A stretch of 64,000 bases of DNA from Saprospirales bacterium (GCA_016711605.1 JADJSS010000045.1:1-64000), one strand, 5' to 3'; positions 1 to 10,250 are shown, counted from the first letter of the stretch. The notes: generated from the letters alone by a model not told the origin. Program-made: numbers and translations.

Positions 1-123
1 ATCTAAACTTTCAATTCTTACCGAATCCAATTGATACGTTGCGTTTCCAATTCTATTGTTTTCTTTTTTACAACTTGAAAGAAGAATTACTGTAGAAATA
101 AATAGAAGAATTGCGTTTTTCAT
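1..123 (-). CDS. Lipoprotein, N-terminal fragment cut by window edge
   Basis: The minus strand opens with ATG at 123 and stays open to the window edge, giving 41 residues. It begins MKNAILLFISTVILLSSCKK, a short basic start, a hydrophobic stretch and a lipobox LSSC followed by lysines. That is a clear type II signal peptide, so the product should be a membrane-anchored lipoprotein. The rest of the gene lies outside the window, so no function can be given. About 250 bp without genes separate it from the divergent peptidase gene. Confidence 0.7.
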   Translation of the reverse strand, partial: MKNAILLFISTVILLSSCKKENNRIGNATYQLDSVRIESLD

Positions 124-375
124 ATTATAATATTTATGTAAATTTAATTAATAATTCCTAAATTGAGTAATACAAATAATTGTAATTGTTTTTAATCTTT
201 ATTAAAATATAGTTGTAAGTTAAACTAAATCAAAGTTTTATAAAAAAATATGTTTTCTTAAATAAATAGACGAATCTACATTGCAATTCAATTAAATAGT
301 TTCTATTCGCACAAAACTTAATTCTGCTAATTTCATTAAAAGTCTTACTTTTAAAGCGTTAAATTTTAATCATTT

Positions 376-2481
376 ATGAATACATTTCAAAAATTAGTTT
401 TGGTAAGCATATTGCTTACTTCATGTATGCTTCAAGCACAAAACAAATCAATCAAACAAACCAATCCATTATTAAAAAAGAGTACACTTCAATATCAGGC
501 ACCACGCTTTGATTTAATAAAAGACGAACATTTTAAACCTGCATTTGAATATGCATTGAAATTAAATGAAGCAGAAATTGAAAAAATCGCCAACAATAAA
601 AGTAAAGCAACTTTCCAAAATACCGTTCTGGCTTTAGAATTATGCGGACAAGATTTAACTAGAGTGAGAAGTATTTTTTTTAAACTAACTAGTGCGAACA
701 CAAATCCAACATTACAAGCAATTGAAGAAGAATTTGCACCGAAACTTTCTGCGCACAATGATAAAATTTATCTGAATTCAAAAATATATAAGCGCATCAA
801 AGCAGTCAAACTAGATTCTTTAAAAGGTGAAGATAAACGTCTAACAGAACTATACTTACAATACTTTGAATTAGCAGGTGCCAATTTATCAGATGAGAAA
901 AAAGAAAAACTAAAAAAAGTTAATCAGGAACTCGCAAGTTTAAATACTGAATTTGGTAATACTTTATTGATTGCTCGTAAAAATGGCGCCGTGTTATTTG
1001 ATGATGTAAAAGAATTAGATGGTTTAAGCGATGCAGATATTGCAGCTGCAAAAGCAAAAGCAACAGAAGCTGGACAAGATGGAAAATATATGATTGGATT
1101 ATTGAATTACACACAACATCCATTATTACAATATTTGAACAACAGAGCAACCAGAGAAAAAATATTTAAAGCATCTTGGATTCGTGCCGAGAAAAATGAT
1201 AGTGGTGATACACGTGCTATTTTAGAAAAAATTATTCGTTTGCGTTTGGAAAAAGCGCAAATTATGGGTAAAAAAAGTTATGCAGCTTGGAGTATGCAAG
1301 ATCAAATGGCTAAAAATCCAGAACGTGCCTTGGATTTATTAGCTCAAATCGCAAAACCTGCAGTTGCAAAAGCAAATGCAGAAGCAAAAGATATTCAAGA
1401 TATAATTGATAAGCAAAAAGGTGGTTTTAAACTAGAACCTTGGGATTGGAATTACTATTCTGAACAGGTTCGAAAAGCAAAATATGATTTAGATGAAAGC
1501 CAGATAAAGCCATACTTTGAAGTAACTACTGTTTTAGAAAAAGGTGTTTTTTATGCTGCAAAAGTTATGTACGGTTTAACATTTAAAGTACGTAAAGATT
1601 TACCTGTATATCATCCAGATGTAATTGCTTATGAAGTATTTGATAAAAACGGAAAATCAATTGCCATTTATTATTTAGATTTTTATACGCGTGATAATAA
1701 AAGTGGTGGTGCTTGGATGGATAACTTTGTGCAACAATCGTATGTGTTAAAACAAAAACCAGTAATTTACAACGTATTTAATTATGCAAAACCTGTTGAC
1801 GGAAATCCATCATTAATCACTTATGATGATGTAACTACTATGTTCCATGAGTTTGGGCACACTTTACACGGATTATTCGCAAGCCAAAAATATACTAGTA
1901 TTTCTGGAACAGCCGTACCTAATGATTATGTAGAATTTCCATCTCAAATTAATGAACATGCTGCTTTAGAACCAGCTATCTTAAAAAATTATGCGATTCA
2001 TTATAAAACAAAACAAGTAATTCCACAAGAATTAGTAGATAAGATTTTAAAAGCAGAAACATTTAACAAAGGTTATGATGTAACTGAATTATTAGCAGCA
2101 GCTACTTTAGATTTAGCTTGGCACACAGTGGAAAATCCAGCAGATTTTAAACCAACGTTAGAATTTGAAAAAGAGGCACTTCAGAAATATGGTTTATTAT
2201 TAAATGAAGTACCAACACGCTACCACACACCGTATTTCGCACATATTTGGTCTGGTGGCTACGCTGCAGCATACTATGCTTATACTTGGAGCAAAACCTT
2301 AGATTATAATGTGTATGATTGGATGAAAGCAAATGGTGGACTTACAAGAGCAAATTGCGATCGTTTCAGAAAATACATTTTATCTGTTGGAAACAGCGTT
2401 GATTTAAACAAAGCATTTAAAGATTTAATAGGACACGATATGAAAGTTGAACCGTACATCAAAAATGCAGGTTTAGAATAA
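376..2481 (+). CDS. M3 family zinc metallopeptidase (peptidyl-dipeptidase Dcp-like)
   Basis: A 701-residue protein of the thimet oligopeptidase/Dcp family, which cuts oligopeptides with a zinc ion. The catalytic motif HEFGH lies near residue 492, followed about 25 residues later by the EFPSQ segment carrying the third zinc ligand. The typical C-terminal YFAHIWSGGYAAAYYAY block is present. Length fits the family (about 680-720). The N-terminus MNTFQKLVLVSILLTSCMLQ is a signal peptide with a possible lipobox (LTSC), so the enzyme is probably exported and may be anchored in the periplasm, where it would degrade peptides. The start at 376 is chosen because it gives the complete signal peptide. 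The next gene starts 46 bp downstream on the same strand. Whether it is Dcp or oligopeptidase A-like cannot be settled here. Confidence 0.92.
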   Translation: MNTFQKLVLVSILLTSCMLQAQNKSIKQTNPLLKKSTLQYQAPRFDLIKDEHFKPAFEYALKLNEAEIEKIANNKSKATFQNTVLALELCGQDLTRVRSIFFKLTSANTNPTLQAIEEEFAPKLSAHNDKIYLNSKIYKRIKAVKLDSLKGEDKRLTELYLQYFELAGANLSDEKKEKLKKVNQELASLNTEFGNTLLIARKNGAVLFDDVKELDGLSDADIAAAKAKATEAGQDGKYMIGLLNYTQHPLLQYLNNRATREKIFKASWIRAEKNDSGDTRAILEKIIRLRLEKAQIMGKKSYAAWSMQDQMAKNPERALDLLAQIAKPAVAKANAEAKDIQDIIDKQKGGFKLEPWDWNYYSEQVRKAKYDLDESQIKPYFEVTTVLEKGVFYAAKVMYGLTFKVRKDLPVYHPDVIAYEVFDKNGKSIAIYYLDFYTRDNKSGGAWMDNFVQQSYVLKQKPVIYNVFNYAKPVDGNPSLITYDDVTTMFHEFGHTLHGLFASQKYTSISGTAVPNDYVEFPSQINEHAALEPAILKNYAIHYKTKQVIPQELVDKILKAETFNKGYDVTELLAAATLDLAWHTVENPADFKPTLEFEKEALQKYGLLLNEVPTRYHTPYFAHIWSGGYAAAYYAYTWSKTLDYNVYDWMKANGGLTRANCDRFRKYILSVGNSVDLNKAFKDLIGHDMKVEPYIKNAGLE

Positions 2482-2527
2482 ACATTCTTATTCTTTTTTA
2501 GGTTTAATAAAATTATAAACCAGTACT

Positions 2528-3934
2528 ATGAAGCACTTTTATTTTATTTTATTTGTATTTTTAATTATTGCGCAACCTGTTTTTTCGCAAAAAAATTATA
2601 CTATAAAATGGCAAAATAAAAATAGAAAATACATAGTCTATTTACCAAGAAATTATAATGCTTCGGAAAATTTACCAGTAGTCATAAACATGCATGGTTT
2701 TTTAACTACGGCACAATTTGAAATGGATTACACGCAATTCAATAAGACTGCTGACACTGCAAGATGTATCGTAATTTATCCAGAAGGAGTGGACTTGCGT
2801 TGGAATTCAGGTACTTTTTTCTTTGTTACTTCTACAGTAGATGATGTTGGTTTTTTAGGTGATTTAATGGATAGAGCAGCTGTGTTGTATAACGCAGATT
2901 TGAAAAAAGTATATTCCATGGGTTATTCTGCTGGTGGATTTATGAGTTACAAAATGGCATGTGATGCCACCAATCGCATTGCAGCAATTGCACCAAATGT
3001 TGCCAGTATGGTGTTTGATAATTTAAGTAGCTGTGTGCCTGCTCGACCAATAAACATGGCAGCTTTTAATGGTTTGTCCGATCCAATAACACCTTACGCA
3101 GGATTTCCTGGAAACTTTCCTGGCATCGATTCGATAAAACATTTTTGGCAAATAAAAAATAATTGTAACGTATTAGCAAACAAAGACACGTTACCAGATT
3201 TACGAAACGATGGTACAAGAGTGGTGCGTTATACATATCAGAATTGTAGCGATGCAGTTGATCAAGTGTTTTATAAAATAATAAATGGTGGACATGTTTG
3301 GCCTGGTGCGAATGATCTGTTTTTAGGATTATTAGGTAAAACTACACAAGATATTTCCATGAATACTATTGCTTGGAATTTCTTTAAAACCAAAGAAATT
3401 CCACAATCTGTGAGATGCGATGCACCACAAAATTTAGTTGCCACACAGATTACTTCAGATTCTTTTCAATTAAACTGGAATGCGATTGCTGGTGTACCAA
3501 AATATAAAATTGCGTTAGCTGATGATAGCGATAAAGTAACTTTTTTCGAAACTACGAATACAACTATTGGTGTGAAATTAAATCCAACGAAACGCTACCG
3601 ATGGAATGTGGCTTCTTTGTGTACCAGTGGTTATCACAATTGGAACACCACAAGAAATTTAAATGCAATAACAACATCAATTGCGAACAAAAAAACAGAA
3701 AAGATTACGCTGTTTCCAAATCCATGCACTTCATTTTTACAATTAGATAAACAATTAACACAGCAAAACAACACAACTGTTACTATTTACAATACCGTTG
3801 GACAAATAATGAAGTTATACAATGCACTACCAAACGACAACACTATAGATGTTTCAGATTTACCAAATGGCTGGTATCAGTTGATGATTACGACTACAGA
3901 AACCAACTATACTTCTAGTTTTATTAAAGAATAA
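2528..3934 (+). CDS. Secreted esterase (PHB depolymerase/feruloyl esterase type) with T9SS sorting domain
   Basis: A 468-residue exported alpha/beta hydrolase. Residues 1-20 form a signal peptide ending in VFSQ. The catalytic domain carries the nucleophile motif GYSAGG near residue 134, a later GLSDPITPY segment that probably supplies the acid, and GGHVWPG for the histidine, as in the LpqC/CE1 esterase family. Around residues 300-370 follows a fibronectin type III-like stretch (FQLNWNAIAGVPKYKIAL). The last 75 residues, starting LFPNPCTSFLQL and ending with short beta-strand motifs, form a type A T9SS C-terminal sorting domain. The protein is therefore expected to cross the outer membrane by the T9SS and be processed by PorU, encoded at 14.1 kb. 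The substrate (polyester, feruloylated or acetylated polysaccharide) is unknown. Confidence 0.88.
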   Translation: MKHFYFILFVFLIIAQPVFSQKNYTIKWQNKNRKYIVYLPRNYNASENLPVVINMHGFLTTAQFEMDYTQFNKTADTARCIVIYPEGVDLRWNSGTFFFVTSTVDDVGFLGDLMDRAAVLYNADLKKVYSMGYSAGGFMSYKMACDATNRIAAIAPNVASMVFDNLSSCVPARPINMAAFNGLSDPITPYAGFPGNFPGIDSIKHFWQIKNNCNVLANKDTLPDLRNDGTRVVRYTYQNCSDAVDQVFYKIINGGHVWPGANDLFLGLLGKTTQDISMNTIAWNFFKTKEIPQSVRCDAPQNLVATQITSDSFQLNWNAIAGVPKYKIALADDSDKVTFFETTNTTIGVKLNPTKRYRWNVASLCTSGYHNWNTTRNLNAITTSIANKKTEKITLFPNPCTSFLQLDKQLTQQNNTTVTIYNTVGQIMKLYNALPNDNTIDVSDLPNGWYQLMITTTETNYTSSFIKE

Positions 3935-3990
3935 TCTTGCAATAACCATTTAGATTTTGGAAATAAAACCTTCCAAAATCATCGCATTTA

Positions 3991-4059
3991 CCGTTTACTC
4001 AATAAAACGACCGTTTACTCATTCATGTTGTTTTTGTGAAAAAAATCAACATATATTTG
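3991..4059 (+). promoter_or_regulatory. Tandem direct repeats plus -7 box (LytTR-like promoter architecture)
   Basis: CCGTTTACTCA occurs at 3991-4001 and again at 4011-4021, a 20-bp period, so both copies face the same side of the helix. A perfect Bacteroidota -7 element, TATATTTG (TANNTTTG), lies at 4052-4059, 30 bp after the second copy. The ACCGTTTAC core matches 8 of 9 positions of the LytTR half-site consensus as I remember it. The arrangement resembles activator sites upstream of a weak promoter. It points at the ruined reading frames that begin near 4.1 kb. A related triplet lies at 52.3 kb. Confidence 0.5.
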
Positions 4060-4099
4060 TTTTATAAGAAATTATCTTTATTTTTAATGTAATAAAAAT

Positions 4100-5700
4100 T
4101 ATTATTAACTAATTAAAACTAAAAATTATGGCAATTTAAATTCAGACCTTATGATGATTTTACGTCCAAATGGTAAGAAAAAACAATGGGTGATTTAGGG
4201 TTTTTGGAAAAATCAAAATGGTAAATGGCAAACTATACTAGTTTAATTTCAATTTGGGGTTTGGTTTAGATAGTAAAAAAACGTTATGTTTTAGATGAAA
4301 TATTATGAAAATGTAAAATTCTGTAACTTTTGGAAATAGAGTTAATGTTGCTGGTACAAATAAACTTTAATTATTCAATCAGAATGCCTCAACCTAAAAA
4401 ATAAATTATGACAACACAGACTAAGAAATACGTCTAAGGAAAAAACTGTAAAACTTAAATTTTAGCATTAAAATGTAAGAACTACAACACTAAACCCTGA
4501 TGAGAATGTTAATTTAGAATTTTTAATTGGTCATTAGTAAATTTAAAAATGTTAACAGCATCTTTTAAAGGTGTTATTTCTGAGTTTAGATATAATGGTA
4601 ATAATTATTATACTACGATTCGAATTTACCAATTTTGAAAATTGGAAGTTCAAATGTATAGTAATAATGATTTAGAAAATTCAATTTTTTTGAAGAAATA
4701 CACTTAATTCTTAGTTGAAAAAGATGGTTGACATATATATAATGATAATTTTGAAAAACGGTTAGACAATTTGACGGACTTGTTAATAAATTCATAACTC
4801 TAGATAGTATATTAGAATGCTGATAAACGTTAGAATTCAATTAATTATTATATAAACATAAAATCAATTAATCCAGAGTCTCCATTAAACGACTCTTCCT
4901 TTTTGATGCCAATATATCACGACGTGACCAGATGGATATATTCAATATAAAATTATGGTGATATTATGCAAAATAGGTCCGGTTATTATTTCAAATGAAG
5001 TGCGCTCATTTTTTCTCAACCCAATTTTTTAAAACAAGAGATTATTAGCAGAAAATTTTAATAAATATGGTTCAAGGAATCTAAATCACAAGATTAAAGA
5101 TCAGAATAACTTTTATATATTAATATTGGTAAAATGATAATCTGAAAAAGAGCGATTATTCAGATTTCTGGTAAGCAAATATCATATTCTGTATAGTTTA
5201 TTAGTAAATCCGGTTTAAAACATAATAAATATTATATTATAATAGTTTGATTATATTGATTCACTAAATAACAAATATTTCATAATAATTCATTATTAAA
5301 ATATTCTTTGGAAATTGGTAAAATGGGATTCAAATACTAAAATTTATCAAATAGTTAGAAAAGATTTACGACCTGGTAGTATAAGTTATACTAAAGTGCT
5401 TAATTTTTCTGATAATATAAACACTTTGATGTCTTTAAAAATGCAAACTGGTTCTGAATTTTGATTCCAATTAGGTATTGTAAAACATAATAGTATTATT
5501 GACTAGTGATGTTGGAAAACTGAGGCTGATAGTATAAACTTGCAAAAAACTCATCGTAAAGATGCAATTTTTTAAAGTTGCTTATAATATGGGTACTATA
5601 TTGAAGATTTATTGGGTAATATTTTTTTAGTCACAAATCAATACTATTTATTACTTAATTCTGTATGTAATCAATTGATTATCTTATCTTTATCTTATCT
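4100..5700 (+). pseudogene. Degraded coding region, product unknown
   Basis: No intact gene exists here, yet the plus strand shows long protein-like stretches interrupted by stops and frame changes. Examples: ILRPNGKKKQW near 4155, ASFKGVISEFRYNGNNYYTT near 4560-4615, YSNNDLENSIFLKKY near 4660, and a run from about 5312 to 5460 that includes IYQIVRKDLRPGSISYTKV and ends near LMSLKMQTGSEF. Stops are TAA, TAG and TGA alike, so this is not codon reassignment. The promoter-like repeats at 3991-4059 lie just upstream. I cannot name a family. Either one or more genes have decayed, or the consensus sequence here is very poor; error-like single-base changes in nearby genes make the second plausible. 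Confidence 0.5.
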
Positions 5701-5790
5701 ACTCTTTTTGTTTTTTGTCCAAAACTAAATTTATAACTGCAAGTGTTAAAATTAAGTTTCATAAATTTAATTAACCAAAATAATTAATTT

Positions 5791-6237
5791 ATGAAACAGA
5801 CATTTAATTTATTAAAAGTAGTATGGTTATTTTAACTGTACTATTATTTTCGGTTGCAGCAAGGTAAGCAATACCAAATCTGATGAGCAGGTTTCCTATT
5901 TCTCTTTTAAGAACAAAGCACTGAACAACTTCAATCTGATGAAATATTGAAGTATTCCATTAATGACAAAGCATCTACATCACTTGTATTTGATAAACAA
6001 TTGGAAGTAAATCTAAAAAGATTTTACAAACAATCTAATAAATATTAAAATTTGGGTTGAAAATAAGAATGGTGTAGTTTTAAGTAACATAAGTAATTTA
6101 ATTGTTACAAAAGAATTTATTTAGCATACAAAACGGCTAGTATTAAATTCAATAGAAATTCTGCATTAAGAACTTCAAACGGAAATTCTGATTTGTTACC
6201 TGGAAATGGAATTATTATAGGTGCAGGTTGTCCATAA
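5791..6237 (+). pseudogene. Degraded small exported protein gene
   Basis: An ATG at 5791 begins MKQTFNLLK, and after a one-frame change the sequence reads MVILTVLLFSVAA, together resembling a signal sequence. Later pieces read EQLQSDEILKYSINDKASTS and, near the end, NRNSALRTSNGNSDLLPGNG before a stop at 6235. Several stops and frame changes separate them, so no full product can be read. A strong terminator follows at 6257. The pieces suggest a small secreted protein of about 145 residues of unknown function, either inactivated or mis-sequenced. Confidence 0.5.
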
Positions 6238-6256
6238 AATATAAATATACTGTAAT

Positions 6257-6286
6257 AAAAAGTCGGATAATTTTATCCGACTTTTT
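6257..6286. terminator. Bidirectional intrinsic terminator
   Basis: A 13-bp stem, AAAAAGTCGGATA (6257-6269) pairing with its complement ending at 6286, has a 4-nt loop, with A-runs and T-runs at the two ends. It can end the plus-strand frame at 5.8-6.2 kb and the minus-strand kinase that stops at 6291. Confidence 0.85.
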
Positions 6287-6290
6287 TATT

Positions 6291-8426
6291 TCAAATACTT
6301 CTTATAAATTCTTCTGGTTTGTAAGGTTTGTAAATAAAATCATTAAATCCTAGTTCTAAAATTCTTCTTTTGTCATTGATGATAAAGAAGCAGTATTTCC
6401 AATTATTTTCAATGAATGGTATTTTTTTATTTTTCTGATTTTATGCAAGGTTTCTAAACCGTTTAAAATCGGCATATCTAAATCAATAAACAAAATATCC
6501 AATTTTTGTTTAGAAAGAATATCTAATACTTCTTTGCCATTTTCAGCTTCATAAATAACTACAGTTTTATTGAAATAATGTAATACTTCTTTTGCAACCA
6601 AACGGTTTTCCATGATGTCATCTGCAATCAATATATGCTTATGGTTTAAAAGCTCTGGGTTTATCGCTTTTTTTATTGTTTCTGTTACTTGTTGTGATGC
6701 ATTTAGAAACGGTATAGTTATTATAAACTGAGTACCTTTGCCTAATTTGCTTTTTATATCAATAGTGCCATCCATTAATTCTATTATTTTTTTAGAAATA
6801 GATAAACCTAAGCCAGTACCACCAAATGTAGTTTTAATGGTAGCAGCAGCTTGTTCATAACGTTCAAATATTTTTCAATCTTGTCGTTTGGAATACCTAT
6901 ACCAGTATCTATAATTTTAAAACGGATGGCAGATTTATGATTCTCTATTTTTAATATAACGCTTCCATCTTGTGTAAATTTAATGGCATTAGCTAATAAA
7001 TTTGTAAGCACCTGTTGTAATCGAACAACATCACCATTTAATTGAGTATTTAGCGCATAAGATTTATAAATATTTAATTTAATATTCTTTTCAATTGCTT
7101 TGGGTTCTAAACTATTAAATACGTCATCAATAAGTGTTTCTAATAAAAATGGCTGAATAATCACCGACATTTTACCACATTCAATTTTAGAAATATCTAA
7201 TACATCATTAATAATTCCTAAAAGATTTTCACCGGAACGTTTTAATCGGTTTACATAACTAAAACTCATTTCATCTAGTTGTCGTTGTTGTAACAAATAG
7301 CAAATACCTAAAATGCTGTTTATTGGTGTTCTAATTTCATGACTCATATTTGCCAAGAATTCGTGTTTAATATTTGCCATTTTTTCAGCGTTCGTTTTCT
7401 CTACATATAAAATATTGTTTTTGTATAATTTCTAAATTTTTAATACGTTTGTCAGTTTCACTATTAAATATTTCTTCGTTTATAGTTTTATATTTTTATA
7501 AAATGATAATGATTTTTATAGTCATTTTGTTCCTCAGATAATTCAGAAAATAAATAATAGACATCATTTAAATTGTTTTTGCTTTTATTTTTCAGAAAAA
7601 TCGTTGAATTTGTTTTAATGTTTTTCAGTTTCTTTATAAATTTTAATTTTAATAATATCTTGCTAATAATAATTTTGCTTGATTGCTTCATTAGTGTAAT
7701 TTTGTTTTTAACAATATTGGATGTTTTATAATAAGTATTGCTTTGTAAATTTTTTTTTTTTATAATAATAAAACCCAAAATTTGAATTTGCTAAAGGGTT
7801 TAAAAATGTATAATTATTTTTATTGCAATGTCTATTCCTACTTTAAAGTTTTGTTTTGCTTTATCAAATTCATTAAATTCAATCAAATGACCAGCAAATT
7901 AATGTATGTCATTGAAATATAATAATATTCTTTACTTTTAAAATACATAGTTTAATGCTTTTTCAAATGCATAAATACAATCTTGTTTTAATTTTAATAA
8001 ATGATATTGGTATGCTAGGTTAAGGTATGCACTATATAATTGTTCATTATTTTCATATTCTAAAGCAATTTTAATTTGTTCGTTTAGTAATTCTTGTGCA
8101 ACATCTAAATTTCCTAAATAACGTTGTATTCTATACTGTAAACTAATTGCATTTAATAAACAATCATAATTTTTTTGTTCTTCAGCTTTAATTCTAGCAG
8201 TTTCTGTGTAGTGCCAAGCTTCACCGTATTCGCCTAAATCAATGTAGTAAAGTGCAATGTGTACACAAGTTATTGGAACTAAATCTTCGCGTTCGTTTGT
8301 TTGTATTAAATCGTAACTTGCTTTGAGTTTGGCAATTAATTCATCATTACTTACCCAATTGTCAGAGCGTTTTAAATTAGTGACAAAATGTTCTGCTTCT
8401 TCTATGGTTTCAATAATTGCTGCCAT
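6291..8426 (-). pseudogene. TPR hybrid histidine kinase with receiver domain, broken by frameshifts
   Basis: Reading from 8426 down, the gene encodes: an N-terminal tetratricopeptide region (intact to about 7938, then damaged to 7490); a short coiled coil; the HisKA phosphorylation box HEFLANMSHEIRTP; an HATPase domain with DTGIGIPND and GGTGLGLS; and a C-terminal receiver with ADD, DLDMP, the T/S switch GNTAS and the conserved lysine in YKPY. It lacks a signal peptide and membrane segments, so it would be cytosolic. Frame is lost at about 6362, 6871, 7493 and 7500; in each case adding back one A/T restores the expected sequence, for example IFERYEQAA at 6871. At least one more break lies at 7390-7430 and others at 7500-7940. 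It is either a recent pseudogene or an intact gene with sequencing errors; repaired length would be about 715 residues. It stops 5 bp from the shared terminator. Confidence 0.8.
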
Positions 8427-8608
8427 GCAATTAAGATAAGTATTCTTTTGTTTTTATTAAAATAATTAAAGGAAAAATGTGTTACAAAAAAAAACTTTAT
8501 GCAACTAAATGTATCTTAAACGCAGAAATCGATAAGCTTTTTTACTAAGAAATACAAGGAAAAATAAGGAATTAAGTAAATAGAAATGAAGCTAAATTGA
8601 TGAATTCA

Positions 8609-8646
8609 TGTCAATCAAAATAATCAGCTTAATCAGTGGTTCAGAC
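8609..8646. repeat. CTGATTA-type dispersed repeat at the 3' end of rlpA
   Basis: Read on the minus strand this begins TCTGAACCACTGATTAAGC and continues with TGATTATTTTGATTG. A closely similar tract at 55481-55526 also sits right at the stop codon of a minus-strand gene. The spaced TGATT units recur every 9 bp. The function is unknown. Confidence 0.6.
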
Positions 8647-8648
8647 AA

Positions 8649-9506
8649 TTACTCATACTTCACCACAAATGCATCTTTGTACTTTTGTGAAACTATTAAT
8701 TTCAGTGCATCTGCATATGCACGATTTTGGAATTTACCAACTAATAATTTGTAAACGATTTTGCCATCTACTTCTGTTTGTTGTATGGCAACATTTTCAT
8801 GGTATAAACTTTCTAAATCAGCAATCATTGGAAATATAACCGACGGATCTGAAAAAACACCTAATTGCAGACCATAAAAACCAAGTTTGTTTTTATCTAA
8901 ATTAGTAATTACAAAATAGGCAGATTTGTTTTTAATTCCGTGTTGATTGGCTTCCTTTATTTCAATGGCTGGTTGAGGCATAGAAGCAGGTGAACTGCTG
9001 GAATTTGTTTTATTATTCGTGTTTTCAAATGGTTTCTTTGCTGAATAGGCATTTAAACTGCTTACAGTATCTGGTTTTGTCATAGAATCGTTTGTTCCAA
9101 TTCCATTCTCTTTAGCAATATCTAAAGAAGCACTTAATAAATCTTTTGGTGTTTGATTGGGTTTTACAATTTCAATTTTTACATAACACGTTCCTTTATT
9201 TCTATATCCTAAGATTTCAGCTGCTTTTTTCGATAAATCGATGATTCTGCCTTTAACATAAGAACCTCTGTCATTTACTTTTACATAAACTGATTTATTA
9301 TTTTGTGCGTTCGTTACTTTTAAAATGGTGCCAAGTGGTAAAGTCTTATGTGCAGCTGTTAATGCAAATTGATTATATTTTTCACCGCTTGCAGTTGGTC
9401 TACCATGAAAATAATCACCATAGTAAGAGGCAACTCCAAATTCAGTTTGTGCAAAATTTAGTAAGGCACTAACAGTCAAAATAATGGTAATCAGTAATTT
9501 TTGCAT
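8649..9506 (-). CDS. rlpA: RlpA-like septal lytic transglycosylase with SPOR domain
   Basis: About 285 residues with a signal peptide MQKLLITIILTVSALLNFAQ. A double-psi beta-barrel (RlpA) domain follows at roughly residues 25-115, with GVASYYGDYFHGRPTASGE, AAHKTLPLGT and NDRG, which matches the family core including the conserved His and Asp. A low-complexity Ser/Asn/Pro linker leads to a C-terminal SPOR domain that should bind stem-less peptidoglycan at the division site. The family cuts or remodels peptidoglycan in the periplasm. I place the start at ATG 9506; the frame also has a TTG at 9515, but ATG gives a better signal peptide. A dispersed repeat touches the stop codon. Confidence 0.9.
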   Translation of the reverse strand: MQKLLITIILTVSALLNFAQTEFGVASYYGDYFHGRPTASGEKYNQFALTAAHKTLPLGTILKVTNAQNNKSVYVKVNDRGSYVKGRIIDLSKKAAEILGYRNKGTCYVKIEIVKPNQTPKDLLSASLDIAKENGIGTNDSMTKPDTVSSLNAYSAKKPFENTNNKTNSSSSPASMPQPAIEIKEANQHGIKNKSAYFVITNLDKNKLGFYGLQLGVFSDPSVIFPMIADLESLYHENVAIQQTEVDGKIVYKLLVGKFQNRAYADALKLIVSQKYKDAFVVKYE

Positions 9507-9579
9507 AGGCAACAATTTTGTTGGAACAAAAAACTAATTTCTTAGCTTATAAGTTCCCTGCAAAGTTACTGCCAGTCTG

Positions 9580-10227
9580 TTACGGTGCTGTTAAGTAGGA
9601 ACTGAGTTGTAATAAAGGTTCGGTTAAAATAGCGTGTCCACCTTTGTAAAAAATATGTGAAAATGTTATGCCAGCGTTATCTAAACCTTTCAAAACTTCT
9701 TCTTTTATTTGATCTGTGATAAATTCGTCTTCGTCGCCTACCAATAAATAAGGAGACAATGCGTTTATCTTATCTTTGAATATCAAACAGTCGTTTGGTA
9801 TGCTCGAGCCCCAAAAAACCAATGAATCTATCCTAAAATCAGTCTTCATAGACCAACGTGCGATGGTTGAAGCACCTTGTGAAAAGCCAAGTGCAACAAT
9901 TTTTGTTGCTGTTTGTAAATTTAAGGTTTTGTAAACGTTATCTAAGTATGTAATGTAGTCAGCAATTTCATTTTCTCTGTCTTCATTTGTCATCCAAGAT
10001 GCACCAACTCTACCACTCATTCCAGTAGTATAAAAGCGATTTAATGCTTCAGGAACCACTACAAAATGCTCGTTTTCGTCTAAGATTTCAAATTTTTTGA
10101 TGAAATATTCTGCCAAAAAACCATAACCATGTGCCACTATCCAAACTAATTTCGTTTTCTCAGTTAGTTTTCCATGCGTAAAAATTCGAGCAGTTTTTGA
10201 GGTAGTGATGTGTAGTTGTGATGCCAT
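9580..10227 (-). CDS. Phospholipase/carboxylesterase family alpha/beta hydrolase
   Basis: A 215-residue cytosolic hydrolase without signal peptide. It carries the nucleophile elbow ALGFSQGAST, a GDEDEF segment that fits the catalytic aspartate, and YKGGHAI for the histidine; an oxyanion-loop VAHGYGFLAEYF sits near the N-terminus. Size and motifs fit the small carboxylesterase/lysophospholipase family (Abhydrolase_2 type). The substrate is unknown. It is followed by rlpA (73 bp between the stop codon and the rlpA ATG), and its upstream side holds an 89-bp palindromic repeat. Confidence 0.85.
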   Translation of the reverse strand: MASQLHITTSKTARIFTHGKLTEKTKLVWIVAHGYGFLAEYFIKKFEILDENEHFVVVPEALNRFYTTGMSGRVGASWMTNEDRENEIADYITYLDNVYKTLNLQTATKIVALGFSQGASTIARWSMKTDFRIDSLVFWGSSIPNDCLIFKDKINALSPYLLVGDEDEFITDQIKEEVLKGLDNAGITFSHIFYKGGHAILTEPLLQLSSYLTAP

Positions 10228-10250
10228 TTTTATTGGTTTATTTTGAACTT

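Noticed and set aside
4100..5700. Alternative genetic code (stop codon reassignment) to explain the interrupted frames
   Set aside because: TAA, TAG and TGA all interrupt, frames shift as well, and all other genes in the window use the standard code.
7488..7778. Independent 96-residue minus-strand gene
   Set aside because: It is the damaged middle part of the TPR histidine kinase; its start falls inside an A/T run and its end joins the coiled coil after repair of two single-base losses.
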